From an uncultured Clostridia bacterium (GTDB lineage: Bacteria > Bacillota > Clostridia > Peptostreptococcales > Anaerovoracaceae), in the NCBI GenBank assembly GCA_934233735.1, contig CAKQGQ010000011.1, positions 1-64,000 on the forward strand: DNA of 64,000 nt, written 5' to 3'. Position numbers and translations under genes: made by a program. Within the stretch, counting starts at the first letter, position 1, and every line of letters begins with the position of its first letter. Below the pieces are notes generated by a model. That model saw only the letters and a list, made by a program, of their open reading frames with translations. It did no database searches and was not told where the DNA came from. Of the stretch, positions 24,029-32,299 are shown piece by piece.

Positions 24029-25041
24029 AATTTCATGCTCGCATGGGCATCTAAATCCAGCCCGTCTGCCCCTTTGCTCTTATATTTATAGTATGCCGCC
24101 GCTCCGATCATCGCTCCGTTGTCGGTACAAAGCACCGGCGCCGGACGATAGAGGCGGATTCCGTTTTCGCTGCACGCCTGTCCCAGCATTTCGCGCAGTT
24201 TGGAGTTCGCTGCCACGCCGCCTGCCAGAACCAGCTTGTCTTCGCCGCGCATTTTCACCGCATGCACCGCTTTATCCACAATGACATCCATCACCGCCTG
24301 CTGAAAGCTTGCCGCGACATCCGCACGGTTGATTTCATGCCCTGCCTGTTTCTGCCGGTTGATGTAATTGAGGACCGATGTTTTCAATCCGCTGAAGCTG
24401 AAATCAAAGCTGTCTTTTTCCAAGTAAACGCGTTTGAAAGGAATTGCCTGCGGATTTCCTTCCTTTGCGATTTTGTCAATTTTCGGGCCGCCGGGATACC
24501 CCAGTCCCAAAACGCGCGCAACCTTGTCATATGCCTCTCCGACCGCATCGTCTCTCGTTCCTCCGAGGATTTCGCAGTCGGTATAATTCTTCACATCCAC
24601 GATTTCCGTATGTCCGCCGCTGGTTATCAGTGCCATAAACGGAGGCTCAAGCTCCGGATATTCGATAAAATTCGCGCTGATATGTCCCATCAGATGGTGA
24701 ACGCCTACGAGCGGAATATCCTTCGCGAAAGCCACTGCCTTCGCGGTTGCAACGCCCATAAGCAGTGCCCCGATTAAGCCCGGGCCGTTTGTCACGCCGA
24801 TGAGGTCAATATCGTCAAGGCTCACCTGCGCCTCATCGAGTGCCTGCGCGAGAACGCCGTTGATGTTCTCGAGGTGATGTCTGGATGCAATCTCCGGTAC
24901 GACTCCGCCGAAATTTTTAAAAATATCAATTTGTGATGAAATGACATTCGATAAAACCGTTCTGCCGTCCGCAAGAACGCTGACTGCCGTTTCGTCGCAG
25001 CTCGTCTCGAAGGCCAAAGTTAAAAATTTTCCGTCTTTCAT
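24025..25041 (-). CDS. tsaD: tRNA N6-threonylcarbamoyladenosine transferase
   Basis: The 338-residue enzyme transfers threonylcarbamoyl to A37 of ANN-decoding tRNAs, working with TsaB and TsaE. It shows FETSCDETAVSV, the iron-binding HHLMGH motif (positions about 110-115), and VLAGGVAANSKLR. The ATG at 25041 overlaps the rimI stop (ATGA), so translation is coupled. It lies within the run ribU-tsaE-tsaB-rimI-tsaD-ABC-F. Confidence 0.97.
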   Translation of the reverse strand: MKDGKFLTLAFETSCDETAVSVLADGRTVLSNVISSQIDIFKNFGGVVPEIASRHHLENINGVLAQALDEAQVSLDDIDLIGVTNGPGLIGALLMGVATAKAVAFAKDIPLVGVHHLMGHISANFIEYPELEPPFMALITSGGHTEIVDVKNYTDCEILGGTRDDAVGEAYDKVARVLGLGYPGGPKIDKIAKEGNPQAIPFKRVYLEKDSFDFSFSGLKTSVLNYINRQKQAGHEINRADVAASFQQAVMDVIVDKAVHAVKMRGEDKLVLAGGVAANSKLREMLGQACSENGIRLYRPAPVLCTDNGAMIGAAAYYKYKSKGADGLDLDAHASMKL

Positions 25042-25496
25042 TCCTCTTCCTTCCACATGATGATTGCATCTTCGCCGTTATCTTCATAGTAGCCTTTGCG
25101 AACGCCCGCTTCTTCAAAGCCGAAATCCCTGTACAAAGCCTTCGCCGGCTCGTTGCCGCTGCGCACTTCCAGCGTATAACGGCTTATGCCGTTCTCTCTG
25201 CCAACTTCCATCAAAACCGAAAGGATTGCGCTCGCGATGTGCATTCGCCGGTATTTCGGCGCCACAGCAACATTGGTAATATGCCCCTCGTCTAAAATCT
25301 TCCAGACGCCGACATAGCCGCAGAGCTTTCCATCTGACTCCGCGACTATGTAAAGTGCCAGTTTATTTTCCATAATATCATGATAGAGCGATTCATAGCT
25401 CCACGGTGAGGCAAAGCAGACCTTCTCCAATTCCTCAATCGCCGCGATATCCGCTTCCTGCGCCGCTCTGACAATCAGCTCTCCGCTTCTTTCCAT
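25038..25496 (-). CDS. rimI: Ribosomal protein S18-alanine N-acetyltransferase
   Basis: The 152-residue GNAT acetyltransferase shows acetyl-CoA-binding features: ITNVAVAPKYRRMHIASAIL and TLEVRSGNEPAKALYRDFGFEEAGVRKGYY. The last pattern is characteristic of RimI. The gene is placed between tsaB and tsaD, its usual location in Gram-positive bacteria. Confidence 0.93.
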   Translation of the reverse strand: MERSGELIVRAAQEADIAAIEELEKVCFASPWSYESLYHDIMENKLALYIVAESDGKLCGYVGVWKILDEGHITNVAVAPKYRRMHIASAILSVLMEVGRENGISRYTLEVRSGNEPAKALYRDFGFEEAGVRKGYYEDNGEDAIIMWKEEE

Positions 25497-25544
25497 AGCC
25501 TGCCCCTATCCTCTCGTTTAATCTCGTTATGCCCATTATTCCCG

Positions 25545-26300
25545 TTATTCCTGCGTCGGGCCTTTGCAAATCGGAAGCTCGCCTGCCGCCAGCTTCTGCT
25601 CCGCTTCCGCTATCCGCATATAATCCGGAAGAAGCTCCGCGATGCCGACAAGGTTCTCTTTCATGTTCGCCGCCGCAAAGAGGGCCGCGGACTTCGCGTC
25701 CTGATACCGCACGGTTTCTTCCGCAAAGGCGTAAGTTCCAAGCCCGCTAAGCGCCTCAGTTATTTCTTTTTCATAAGCGTCGATTCCGTCTCCGAAGAAC
25801 AAAACGCTCTTGTTTTCTGTAAATACGCGGGTTTTTACAATCTCCAGAACATCGGTCAGCATATACGGCCCGTCTAAAAGAAAGCCGTCAACCGTTCCGT
25901 AGACCTGTCCGCGTCTGGCGTTGAGAATCGCGCAGCAGACGCCGCCCTCAGCCTTCGCCTTCTGCGCTTCTTCCTTATACAGAAAAGCACTGAGGGTCGG
26001 CACACGGACTGCCTTCTCAAGTCCCAAAGCCTGTGATAAAGCTCTGGCAGTCGAAACCCCGATTCGGATTCCTGTGAAGGAGCCCGGCCCCACGGAAGGC
26101 GCGATATAGTCTATTTCATTCTTGGACACTCCTGCTTCTTTCAGCAGTACATCCACAGACAGAATCAGTTCTTTCAGATGACTCATCTGCCCGGTTATTT
26201 TCTTCTCGCCGATGATTACGGAATTTTGTCCGTTTTCTTCGCATGAAAGAAGCGCGGTCGAGCCTTCTTTTCCCGTGGTTTCAATGGCTAAAATGTACAT
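25545..26300 (-). CDS. tsaB: tRNA threonylcarbamoyladenosine biosynthesis protein TsaB
   Basis: The 251-residue ASKHA-fold protein is a TsaD paralogue that dimerises with it. MYILAIETTGKEGSTALL and PSVGPGSFTGIRIGVSTARALSQAL are the family signatures; the iron-binding His motif of TsaD is absent, as expected. Its start overlaps the tsaE end by 13 nt. Confidence 0.95.
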   Translation of the reverse strand: MYILAIETTGKEGSTALLSCEENGQNSVIIGEKKITGQMSHLKELILSVDVLLKEAGVSKNEIDYIAPSVGPGSFTGIRIGVSTARALSQALGLEKAVRVPTLSAFLYKEEAQKAKAEGGVCCAILNARRGQVYGTVDGFLLDGPYMLTDVLEIVKTRVFTENKSVLFFGDGIDAYEKEITEALSGLGTYAFAEETVRYQDAKSAALFAAANMKENLVGIAELLPDYMRIAEAEQKLAAGELPICKGPTQE

Positions 26301-26716
26301 TTATATACCCTTTCTCCTTCGTCCTTTCCGTACTCCAGATAGATAAACTTCGTGTTTTCCGGCAGAATATCCAGAATCATATCCGCCCACTCCACGATGC
26401 AGACGCCGCTGCCGAAGAAATATTCTTCGATTCCGATATTAAAAAGCTCGTCCGCCTCACTGACTCTGTATACATCGAAGTGATACAGCGGAAGCCTTCC
26501 GTCCGTATATTCCTTTACAATCGTAAAGGTCGGACTTGTAATCCGCTCGTCTATGCCAAGGCCCTTTGCGATGTATCGGGTCAGAGCGGTTTTTCCCGTT
26601 CCTAAATCTCCAATAAGTGCCAGCACATCACCCGCCTTGAGCTCTTCCGCCAGCGCTCTGCCGAAGCTTTCGGTTTCTTTTTCATTTTTTATGATAAGTT
26701 CTCTTTTTATTTCCAT
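26288..26716 (-). CDS. tsaE: tRNA threonylcarbamoyladenosine biosynthesis ATPase TsaE
   Basis: The 142-residue P-loop ATPase has Walker A GDLGTGKTALTR, the SPTF motif in ITSPTFTIVKEY, and YHFDVYR. It is needed for turnover of the TsaBD complex. The start is taken at 26716, where the protein begins MEIKRELIIKN; the longer frame overlaps ribU and lacks family similarity. Only 4 nt separate it from the ribU stop, and its weak ribosome site lies inside ribU. Confidence 0.94.
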   Translation of the reverse strand: MEIKRELIIKNEKETESFGRALAEELKAGDVLALIGDLGTGKTALTRYIAKGLGIDERITSPTFTIVKEYTDGRLPLYHFDVYRVSEADELFNIGIEEYFFGSGVCIVEWADMILDILPENTKFIYLEYGKDEGERVYKCTF

Positions 26717-26720
26717 ATTC

Positions 26721-27314
26721 TCAGCGCTGAATAACAGCCTCGCTCTTCTTTGTGTGAATTCCTTCTTTATGCAGGAAGCCGGAAATTCTCTTATAGATAA
26801 CAAAGGTGACTGCCGAGTTTAAAACGCCCTTGATGACATTGAACAAAAGAATCAAAGGCATAAGGCTTACAACGGTCGCACGCATCGCTTCTCCTCCGTA
26901 GTAGAACGGCGTTACGAAGTAATTCGCGAAGCCCATTACAATCGTCATCGCAATCGTTGCCGCTGCCATCGAAGCAATTGCAATCTTCTTTGTCTTATGT
27001 TTTCTGTAAATGCAGCCGGCAATCATCAGGAATGCGCCCGAAGCGATCATGTGCATGATAAAGCCGTAAACGCTGTCTCCTCCCAGAAGGAATGCCTGGA
27101 TTGCGCTGACTACCGTAAGCGCAAGCATTCCGGCCGCAGGTCCGAATGCAAAAGTTGTGATGATAATCGGAATATCCGCAAGGTCATAGGTCAAAAACGA
27201 TACTGCGGGGATCAGCGGGAAGCGAATAAAGCCAAGCACGCATGCAACCGCTGCCATCATTGCCATTTTTACCAGTCTGTCCGACTTCATTTTCTGATTG
27301 TTAAGATTACTCAT
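26721..27314 (-). CDS. ribU: ECF transporter riboflavin-binding S component
   Basis: This 197-residue membrane protein has about five to six helices and resembles RibU: MAMMAAVACVLGFIRFPL, TYDLADIPIII, and GPAAGMLALTVVSAIQAFLLGG. ECF S components bind a vitamin and associate with a shared energising module encoded elsewhere. An FMN riboswitch directly upstream strongly supports riboflavin as the substrate. The t6A genes follow without a visible terminator. Confidence 0.93.
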   Translation of the reverse strand: MSNLNNQKMKSDRLVKMAMMAAVACVLGFIRFPLIPAVSFLTYDLADIPIIITTFAFGPAAGMLALTVVSAIQAFLLGGDSVYGFIMHMIASGAFLMIAGCIYRKHKTKKIAIASMAAATIAMTIVMGFANYFVTPFYYGGEAMRATVVSLMPLILLFNVIKGVLNSAVTFVIYKRISGFLHKEGIHTKKSEAVIQR

Positions 27315-27407
27315 TTCTACAGTTCCTCTCTTTCTGTTTTCGCGCCCTTCACCCGGAAGAAGCGCTTCCTAAGATGTAATTTGGAATCTGTCAGGTTGAA
27401 ATAACGA

Positions 27408-27432
27408 GAGCCTTGATATGGAATCAAGGCTC
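27408..27432 (-). terminator. Expression-platform hairpin of the FMN riboswitch
   Basis: A perfect 10-bp stem GAGCCTTGAT/ATCAAGGCTC with a 5-nt loop lies between the aptamer and ribU. The tract after it on the minus strand (TCGTTATTT) is only moderately U-rich, so it may be a weak terminator or a regulatory stem. Confidence 0.6.
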
Positions 27433-27507
27433 AAAAAAGCAACATGCGAATTTCGCGCTTCAAAACTGCTGAACTTTACATTCCACGCAGTCATCGCGCC
27501 ATCCCTT

Positions 27508-27616
27508 GTTTCTCTCATCCGGACTATACCGTCGGTGCAGGAATTCCACCTGCTCGGCGCCTCTCGGCGTTCGCGGACTGTTACCGCCGGTGAGGAATTT
27601 CACCTCGCCCTGAAAC
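27508..27616 (-). ncRNA. FMN riboswitch (RFN element)
   Basis: All RFN landmarks are present on the minus strand in order: AGGGCGAGGTGAAATTCC, ACCGGCGGTAACAGTCCGCGA, GCAGGTGGAATTCCTGCACC, GACGGTATAGTCCGGATG and AGAGAA. It lies about 200 nt before ribU. The known effect is to turn off transcription or translation when FMN is abundant. Confidence 0.97.
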
Positions 27617-27652
27617 AGATTATGTTTTATTTCCCTCTCGGAAAAACTTACG

Positions 27653-29140
27653 CTATCTATTATAGTCCTCCGAAGAGAGTTTGTAAATAGCTTCTGCATA
27701 AATTTTTGTCATTTGCGTAAGCCTTTTAAGGCTCAATGCTTCATTTTTCCGGTGCATCAGATCTTCATCGCCCGGGAACTGTGCTCCGTAGGCAACGATT
27801 CCTTCTGCCGCCCTTGCATAGGTGCCCCCTCCGATTACGAGAGGCTGCGATTCTGTATCCCCGGTATGCTTGCGGTATATGTCCGTGAGCAGCCGAATCA
27901 TCGGGCTGTCCGTATCCATGAAAATCGGTTCCTGAAGTTTTTCTTTAATCAGTCCGATGTTATAGCGTTCCAGCGTTTCCGCCATCGTCTCATAAATTTT
28001 TTCATGTTCAAGCGTAACCGGATAACGCACATTGATTATCAGCTTTCCGGCCTTCTCGTTCATTTCGGCAATGCCGACATTGAAAACAAGTCCGCCCGAA
28101 ACCTCGTCGCTGAAGTTGATTCCCAGATGTTCGCCATCAAGGCAGAATCCGATATAGCGGTTATAGAAATCGATGAAATCGTTATGATCCTCATTGACAA
28201 AATTCAGTCTGCCCATGAATTCCATCATAATGGAAATCGCATTTAATCCTGCTTCCGGCTTCGCACCGTGAGCGCTGATTCCGGTTGTCGTAATTTCCAG
28301 GGATTTTCCGATTCCTTTCGCATGAATCTTATACCCGGTCTCCTCGCGGAACTTCGTAATTTCCTCCCGGATTTTCACATATGGCGCTTCGCCTGCATTC
28401 TGATTACGCACAACCACACGGCAGGAATCCGCGACGCTGTTCGCCGCAGCTCCACCCGCAAGCGAGCGCAGCTCCAAACCTTTTACATGTGTCTGTGAAA
28501 ACTTCTTTGCAAGCTCAAACACTAAAATTCCCTTTTCGCCGTTGATAACAGGAAAATCCCCGTCCGGCGTAAATCCGAAATCCGGCTTCGCAGCCTTGCT
28601 GAAATAGTAGTCCATGCCCTTCCAGTTCGTCTCTTCGTCAAGACCGATAATCAGCCTGATCGTTGTCTGCGGCTTATATCCGGCGTCTTTTAAGGCTTTC
28701 ATCGCATACAGGCAGGAAACCATCGGGCCTTTGTCATCGGTCGTGCCTCTTCCGTAGATTTTACCTTCTGCCACACTTGCACCATATGGCTCGAAATCCC
28801 AGCCGCCGCCTGCCGGAACAACATCAAGATGCCCAAGGATACCGAGAACCTTGGGCTTTTCATAATTTACGATCTCTCCTTCCTCATTCTTCACGGGTCT
28901 GCCTGTCCCTACGAAGTCAACATGACCGCCATAGTTGTCAGCATTATAGGTAACAAAACCCATTTCTTCCGCGATTTTGAGGAAGGTTTCAAAAGCTTTC
29001 TGAACGCCTTCACCGAACGGATACACCTCGCCATCTGCAGTCCGCACTGCGTCTGTCTGCTCGCTGTTACAACGAATTACCGATTGGAGCGAGGCAATCA
29101 TTTCGTCCTTATTCTGTTCGAGAAGTTTTTCGTAATCCAT
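27653..29140 (-). CDS. pepV: Dipeptidase PepV (M20 family, Sapep type)
   Basis: The 495-residue dinuclear zinc peptidase has metal-binding motifs GHLDVVPAG, GRGTTDDKGP, DEETNWKGM and a C-terminal DEDLMHRKNE, plus a long lid insertion typical of PepV. It cleaves a range of dipeptides in the cytoplasm. It starts 2 nt after the stop of the Nfu-like gene and its end contains the ribU promoter. Confidence 0.93.
   Translation of the reverse strand: MDYEKLLEQNKDEMIASLQSVIRCNSEQTDAVRTADGEVYPFGEGVQKAFETFLKIAEEMGFVTYNADNYGGHVDFVGTGRPVKNEEGEIVNYEKPKVLGILGHLDVVPAGGGWDFEPYGASVAEGKIYGRGTTDDKGPMVSCLYAMKALKDAGYKPQTTIRLIIGLDEETNWKGMDYYFSKAAKPDFGFTPDGDFPVINGEKGILVFELAKKFSQTHVKGLELRSLAGGAAANSVADSCRVVVRNQNAGEAPYVKIREEITKFREETGYKIHAKGIGKSLEITTTGISAHGAKPEAGLNAISIMMEFMGRLNFVNEDHNDFIDFYNRYIGFCLDGEHLGINFSDEVSGGLVFNVGIAEMNEKAGKLIINVRYPVTLEHEKIYETMAETLERYNIGLIKEKLQEPIFMDTDSPMIRLLTDIYRKHTGDTESQPLVIGGGTYARAAEGIVAYGAQFPGDEDLMHRKNEALSLKRLTQMTKIYAEAIYKLSSEDYNR
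27659..27687 (-). promoter_or_regulatory. Promoter of the FMN riboswitch-ribU-t6A transcript
   Basis: Minus-strand TTTACA (27682-27687) and TATAAT (27659-27664) are 17 nt apart. It lies inside the last codons of pepV and places the start near 27652. Confidence 0.65.
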
Positions 29141-29142
29141 CT

Positions 29143-29364
29143 TTATACAGCTTCTACTCCCTTAATTTCAGGATAGCTTTCCTTGATGATTCTTTCGATT
29201 ACTGCCTTCAGCGTCATCTGCGCGCCCGGACATCCTGCGCAGTGTCCCTGCAGTCTTACTTTTACAACATTGTCTTCTGTCAATTCAACGAATTCTACAT
29301 CTCCCCCGTCTCTCTGAAGGAAAGGTCTGATCTGTGCGATTGCATCTTGAATTTTCTGTTCCAT
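29143..29364 (-). CDS. NifU C-terminal-domain (Nfu-type) iron-sulfur protein
   Basis: The 73-residue protein consists of a single Nfu domain: IRPFLQRDGGDVEFVEL and the cluster-binding CAGCPGAQMTLK. Nfu proteins carry or donate Fe-S clusters. It forms a short operon with pepV, driven by a promoter overlapping the stop codon of the binding-protein gene upstream. Confidence 0.93.
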   Translation of the reverse strand: MEQKIQDAIAQIRPFLQRDGGDVEFVELTEDNVVKVRLQGHCAGCPGAQMTLKAVIERIIKESYPEIKGVEAV

Positions 29365-29404
29365 ATTTTATATATCCTTTCGTTTGTTCTGTCGTGTATA
29401 TAGT

Positions 29405-29432
29405 ATTTTATCACATTTTAAAAATTATTCAA
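29405..29432 (-). promoter_or_regulatory. Promoter of nfu-pepV
   Basis: Minus-strand TTGAAT (29427-29432) and TAAAAT (29405-29410) are 16 nt apart. The -35 box spans the stop codon of the preceding gene. Confidence 0.55.
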
Positions 29433-30723
29433 CTGTATAAACTGCCAATTCTCTCCCCGCCTTATAGTGGCTGATAGTAATGGACTTGGTCGCCTCGTTT
29501 TTTCCGGCATAGTTAATCACACCGGAAGCACCCTGAAAATTCGTCGTTTCGCTGAGGGCTTTACGAATCTGTGTACCCGTCGGTATGCCTGTATCCATCG
29601 CAGTCTGCCATGCTTCCTTTGCAGCTCTTCCTTCCGCTTCCGTTGCGGCATTCGAGATAATCTGGTCAGGATCTTCTGCCTGAACCGCTGCGTAGGCTCT
29701 TTCGATTGCATCTAAAGCCAGACAATACGCGTCAAAAGCAACTGCGGTTCGCTCAGAAGGCTCTTCACTTTCCCCGTAAAGCGCCTTATATGCGCTGAGG
29801 AAAGTTTCAGAAGTTGCAGTTTCCGCATTCTGTCCCTGTTCGGTCGGGAACGCCACTTCAAACTGCGGGTTTTTCTGCACGAACTTAATGAAATCGCTAT
29901 CGTTCCACGCTCTTGTTCCTAAGTAAAGAACGTTCGTAAGACCTGCATCCGCAGCCTGCTTCATGAAATCAGTTGCAGTTGATGGCGATACAGCCAGAAA
30001 GACTGCCTGCGCGCCGGAATTGCGAAGCTTTTCAATGACTGCGCTGTAGTCGGAAGAATCCTTCGGAAGCGTAAGGTTTCCTGCAACTCCACTCGTGTTT
30101 CCCGATAAGTTCTTAAAACGGTTCGTAAAACGCTTGATTGTCGCTGTTGCAGAGTCGTCAGAGTCCGCTTTGACTGCAGCAACCTTTTCGAGTTTCTGCG
30201 ATGTATATGCAAAATCCGCCAAAGCGTCTCCCTGTCTTGTCTCCGAATAAGTCGCGCTGAAATAGTATTCGTTATTCGTCGTTACCAGCGGATTCGTACT
30301 TGAAATCGTAATCGCCGGAATATTATTTGCTTTCGCGTATTTTCCTGCAATCAAGGTCAGCGTTTCTCCGTAGCTTCCGAGAATCACCGACGGCGAGTTT
30401 GCCGAAATCAATTCCTGAATTGCTGTTTCCCCTGTATACATATCGGATTTATTGTCCCCGTAAACGAGCTCTACCGTCTTGCCGCAGACCTCAGGATACA
30501 AGTCGTGCGCCAGTTCGATGCCCATGACCTCTTCATTTCCCTCTGTCTTGTTCTTGCCCGACATCGGCTCGAAGACACCGATTTTAATCGTTCTTTCCGT
30601 AGCGACCTTTTCGTCACCAAAGAAAGCATTTTTAAAGTTTGTATAGGTTGTACATGCGCAAAGTCCCACCGCAAGCGACAGAATCAGTGCAGATGCCAAC
30701 ACTTTTTTCCCAAGCTTTTTCAT
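29425..30723 (-). CDS. Substrate-binding lipoprotein of a branched-chain amino acid-type ABC importer (second copy)
   Basis: The 432-residue LivK-like binding protein has a lipoprotein signal with lipobox LCAC at about residues 21-24. TIKIGVFEPMSGKNKTEGNEE and ILGSYGETLT are typical of the periplasmic binding fold type I. It shares IGVFEPxSG with the other binding protein of the operon but differs elsewhere, so it may broaden specificity. It lies last in the operon, 26 nt after livF. Confidence 0.9.
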   Translation of the reverse strand: MKKLGKKVLASALILSLAVGLCACTTYTNFKNAFFGDEKVATERTIKIGVFEPMSGKNKTEGNEEVMGIELAHDLYPEVCGKTVELVYGDNKSDMYTGETAIQELISANSPSVILGSYGETLTLIAGKYAKANNIPAITISSTNPLVTTNNEYYFSATYSETRQGDALADFAYTSQKLEKVAAVKADSDDSATATIKRFTNRFKNLSGNTSGVAGNLTLPKDSSDYSAVIEKLRNSGAQAVFLAVSPSTATDFMKQAADAGLTNVLYLGTRAWNDSDFIKFVQKNPQFEVAFPTEQGQNAETATSETFLSAYKALYGESEEPSERTAVAFDAYCLALDAIERAYAAVQAEDPDQIISNAATEAEGRAAKEAWQTAMDTGIPTGTQIRKALSETTNFQGASGVINYAGKNEATKSITISHYKAGRELAVYTVE

Positions 30724-30748
30724 TTGATTCCCCCTATTTGTCCAATGA

Positions 30749-31453
30749 TTACTCGCCCAGATATGCCTGTTTTACTCTTTCGTCAGCCAATAAAGCTTTG
30801 CCCGGTCCTGCCATCGTGATATTTCCGGTTTCCATTACATAAGCATAATCGGAAATTTCGAGTGCGGCGTTTGCGTTCTGCTCAATCAGAAGCACATTCA
30901 CGCCTGCTTCCTTAATCTGCTGTATAATTGTGAAAATATCCTTGATAATCAAAGGTGCCAGACCCAAAGAAGGCTCATCCAGCATCAAAAGCTTCGGCTT
31001 GCTCATCAGCGCGCGCCCTACCGCAAGCATCTGCTGCTCGCCGCCCGAAAGCGTCGCACCGAGCTGCCACGTTCTTTCCTTCAGACGCGGGAACAGGCTG
31101 TAAACCCATTCTCTGTCCTTTGCAATCTGCTCCTTGTCTTTCCTCAGGTAAGCACCTGCTGACAAATTCTCTTCAACCGTAAGATCCGGGAAAATCTTTC
31201 TGCCCTCCGGACAGAGGATAATTCCCTCGCCTACGATGTCTTTCGTTTTCATGGAAGTGATATCCGTGTCATCCCAGTAGATATGACCTTCTGCCTTGCT
31301 TACAAGGCCCATAATCGCTTTCAGCGTTGTGGACTTGCCTGCGCCGTTTGCTCCGATCAAGGAAATAATCTGCCCGTCCGGAACATCGAGGCTGACGCCG
31401 TTCAGCGCGTGAATACCGCCGTAATATACATGTAAATCTCTGATTGCCAACAT
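30749..31453 (-). CDS. livF: Branched-chain amino acid ABC transporter ATP-binding protein LivF
   Basis: The 234-residue ABC ATPase has Walker A GANGAGKSTTL, signature LSGGEQQMLAVGRALM, Walker B LLMLDEPSLGLAP and the EQNANAALEISDYAYVMETG segment characteristic of LivF. It overlaps the end of livG by one base and forms the ATPase pair with LivG. Confidence 0.96.
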   Translation of the reverse strand: MLAIRDLHVYYGGIHALNGVSLDVPDGQIISLIGANGAGKSTTLKAIMGLVSKAEGHIYWDDTDITSMKTKDIVGEGIILCPEGRKIFPDLTVEENLSAGAYLRKDKEQIAKDREWVYSLFPRLKERTWQLGATLSGGEQQMLAVGRALMSKPKLLMLDEPSLGLAPLIIKDIFTIIQQIKEAGVNVLLIEQNANAALEISDYAYVMETGNITMAGPGKALLADERVKQAYLGE

Positions 31454-32298
31454 TATTCATCCACCCCCAAATACGCTTCAATTACTGCAGGGTTGTTCTG
31501 AATCTCCTCCGGCGTGCCGTCAGCAATCTGACCGCCGTAGTTCAGTACATAAATGTGGTCACAAATTCCCATGATTACCTGCATATGGTGTTCTATCATC
31601 AAAATGCTGAGGTCAAACTCGTCACGGATTCTGCCAATGAAATGCATCAGTTCGTCAGATTCCTGCGGGTTCATGCCTGCCGCCGGTTCATCCAAAAGCA
31701 AAATCTTCGGATGCGTCGCAAGCGCTCTTGCGATTTCCAGATGTCTCTGCTTACCATAAGGCAGTGAGGTCGAAAGATCATCCTTATTTTCGTAAAGTTC
31801 AACCTTTTTAAGAAGTTCTTCTGCCTCCTGTCTCATCTTCTTTTCTTCGGCTCTTGCGGTTTTAGACTTAAATGTCGCGCCGAAAATGCTCTGTTTTTGA
31901 TTCATATGCATTGCAACAAGCACATTTTCGAGAACCGTCATCTCCTTGAAAAGACGGATATTCTGGAAAGTACGCGCTACGCCGAGCTTCGTCACCTTAT
32001 CAGGCGTAAGACGCAGCGTCTGCTGATAGTCACCTTTGTGCTTTCCTTTATAGGTCTCTGCCATTTTCCCTTTCGGGTAATTTTCAATTTCAACCACGCC
32101 GTTGATGGATACCGCGCCGTTTGTCGGCTCGTATACACCTGTTACGACATTGAATGCGGTCGTCTTTCCCGCACCGTTCGGTCCGATAAGTCCAACGATT
32201 TCATTCTTGTGAACCTCGAGGTTGAGGTTATCTACTGCCACAACTCCGCCGAACTGCATCGTAATATCGGAGAGCTTTAATACTACTTCATTTGTCAT
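31453..32298 (-). CDS. livG: Branched-chain amino acid ABC transporter ATP-binding protein LivG
   Basis: The 281-residue ABC ATPase has Walker A GPNGAGKTTAFN, ARTFQNIRLF and LLLDEPAAGMNPQE, the LivG hallmarks. It is about 25 residues longer than usual because of an insertion near residues 70-100 (polar, Lys/Tyr-rich) before the DKVTKLG segment. It pairs with LivF. Confidence 0.95.
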   Translation of the reverse strand: MTNEVVLKLSDITMQFGGVVAVDNLNLEVHKNEIVGLIGPNGAGKTTAFNVVTGVYEPTNGAVSINGVVEIENYPKGKMAETYKGKHKGDYQQTLRLTPDKVTKLGVARTFQNIRLFKEMTVLENVLVAMHMNQKQSIFGATFKSKTARAEEKKMRQEAEELLKKVELYENKDDLSTSLPYGKQRHLEIARALATHPKILLLDEPAAGMNPQESDELMHFIGRIRDEFDLSILMIEHHMQVIMGICDHIYVLNYGGQIADGTPEEIQNNPAVIEAYLGVDE

Positions 32299-32299
32299 A

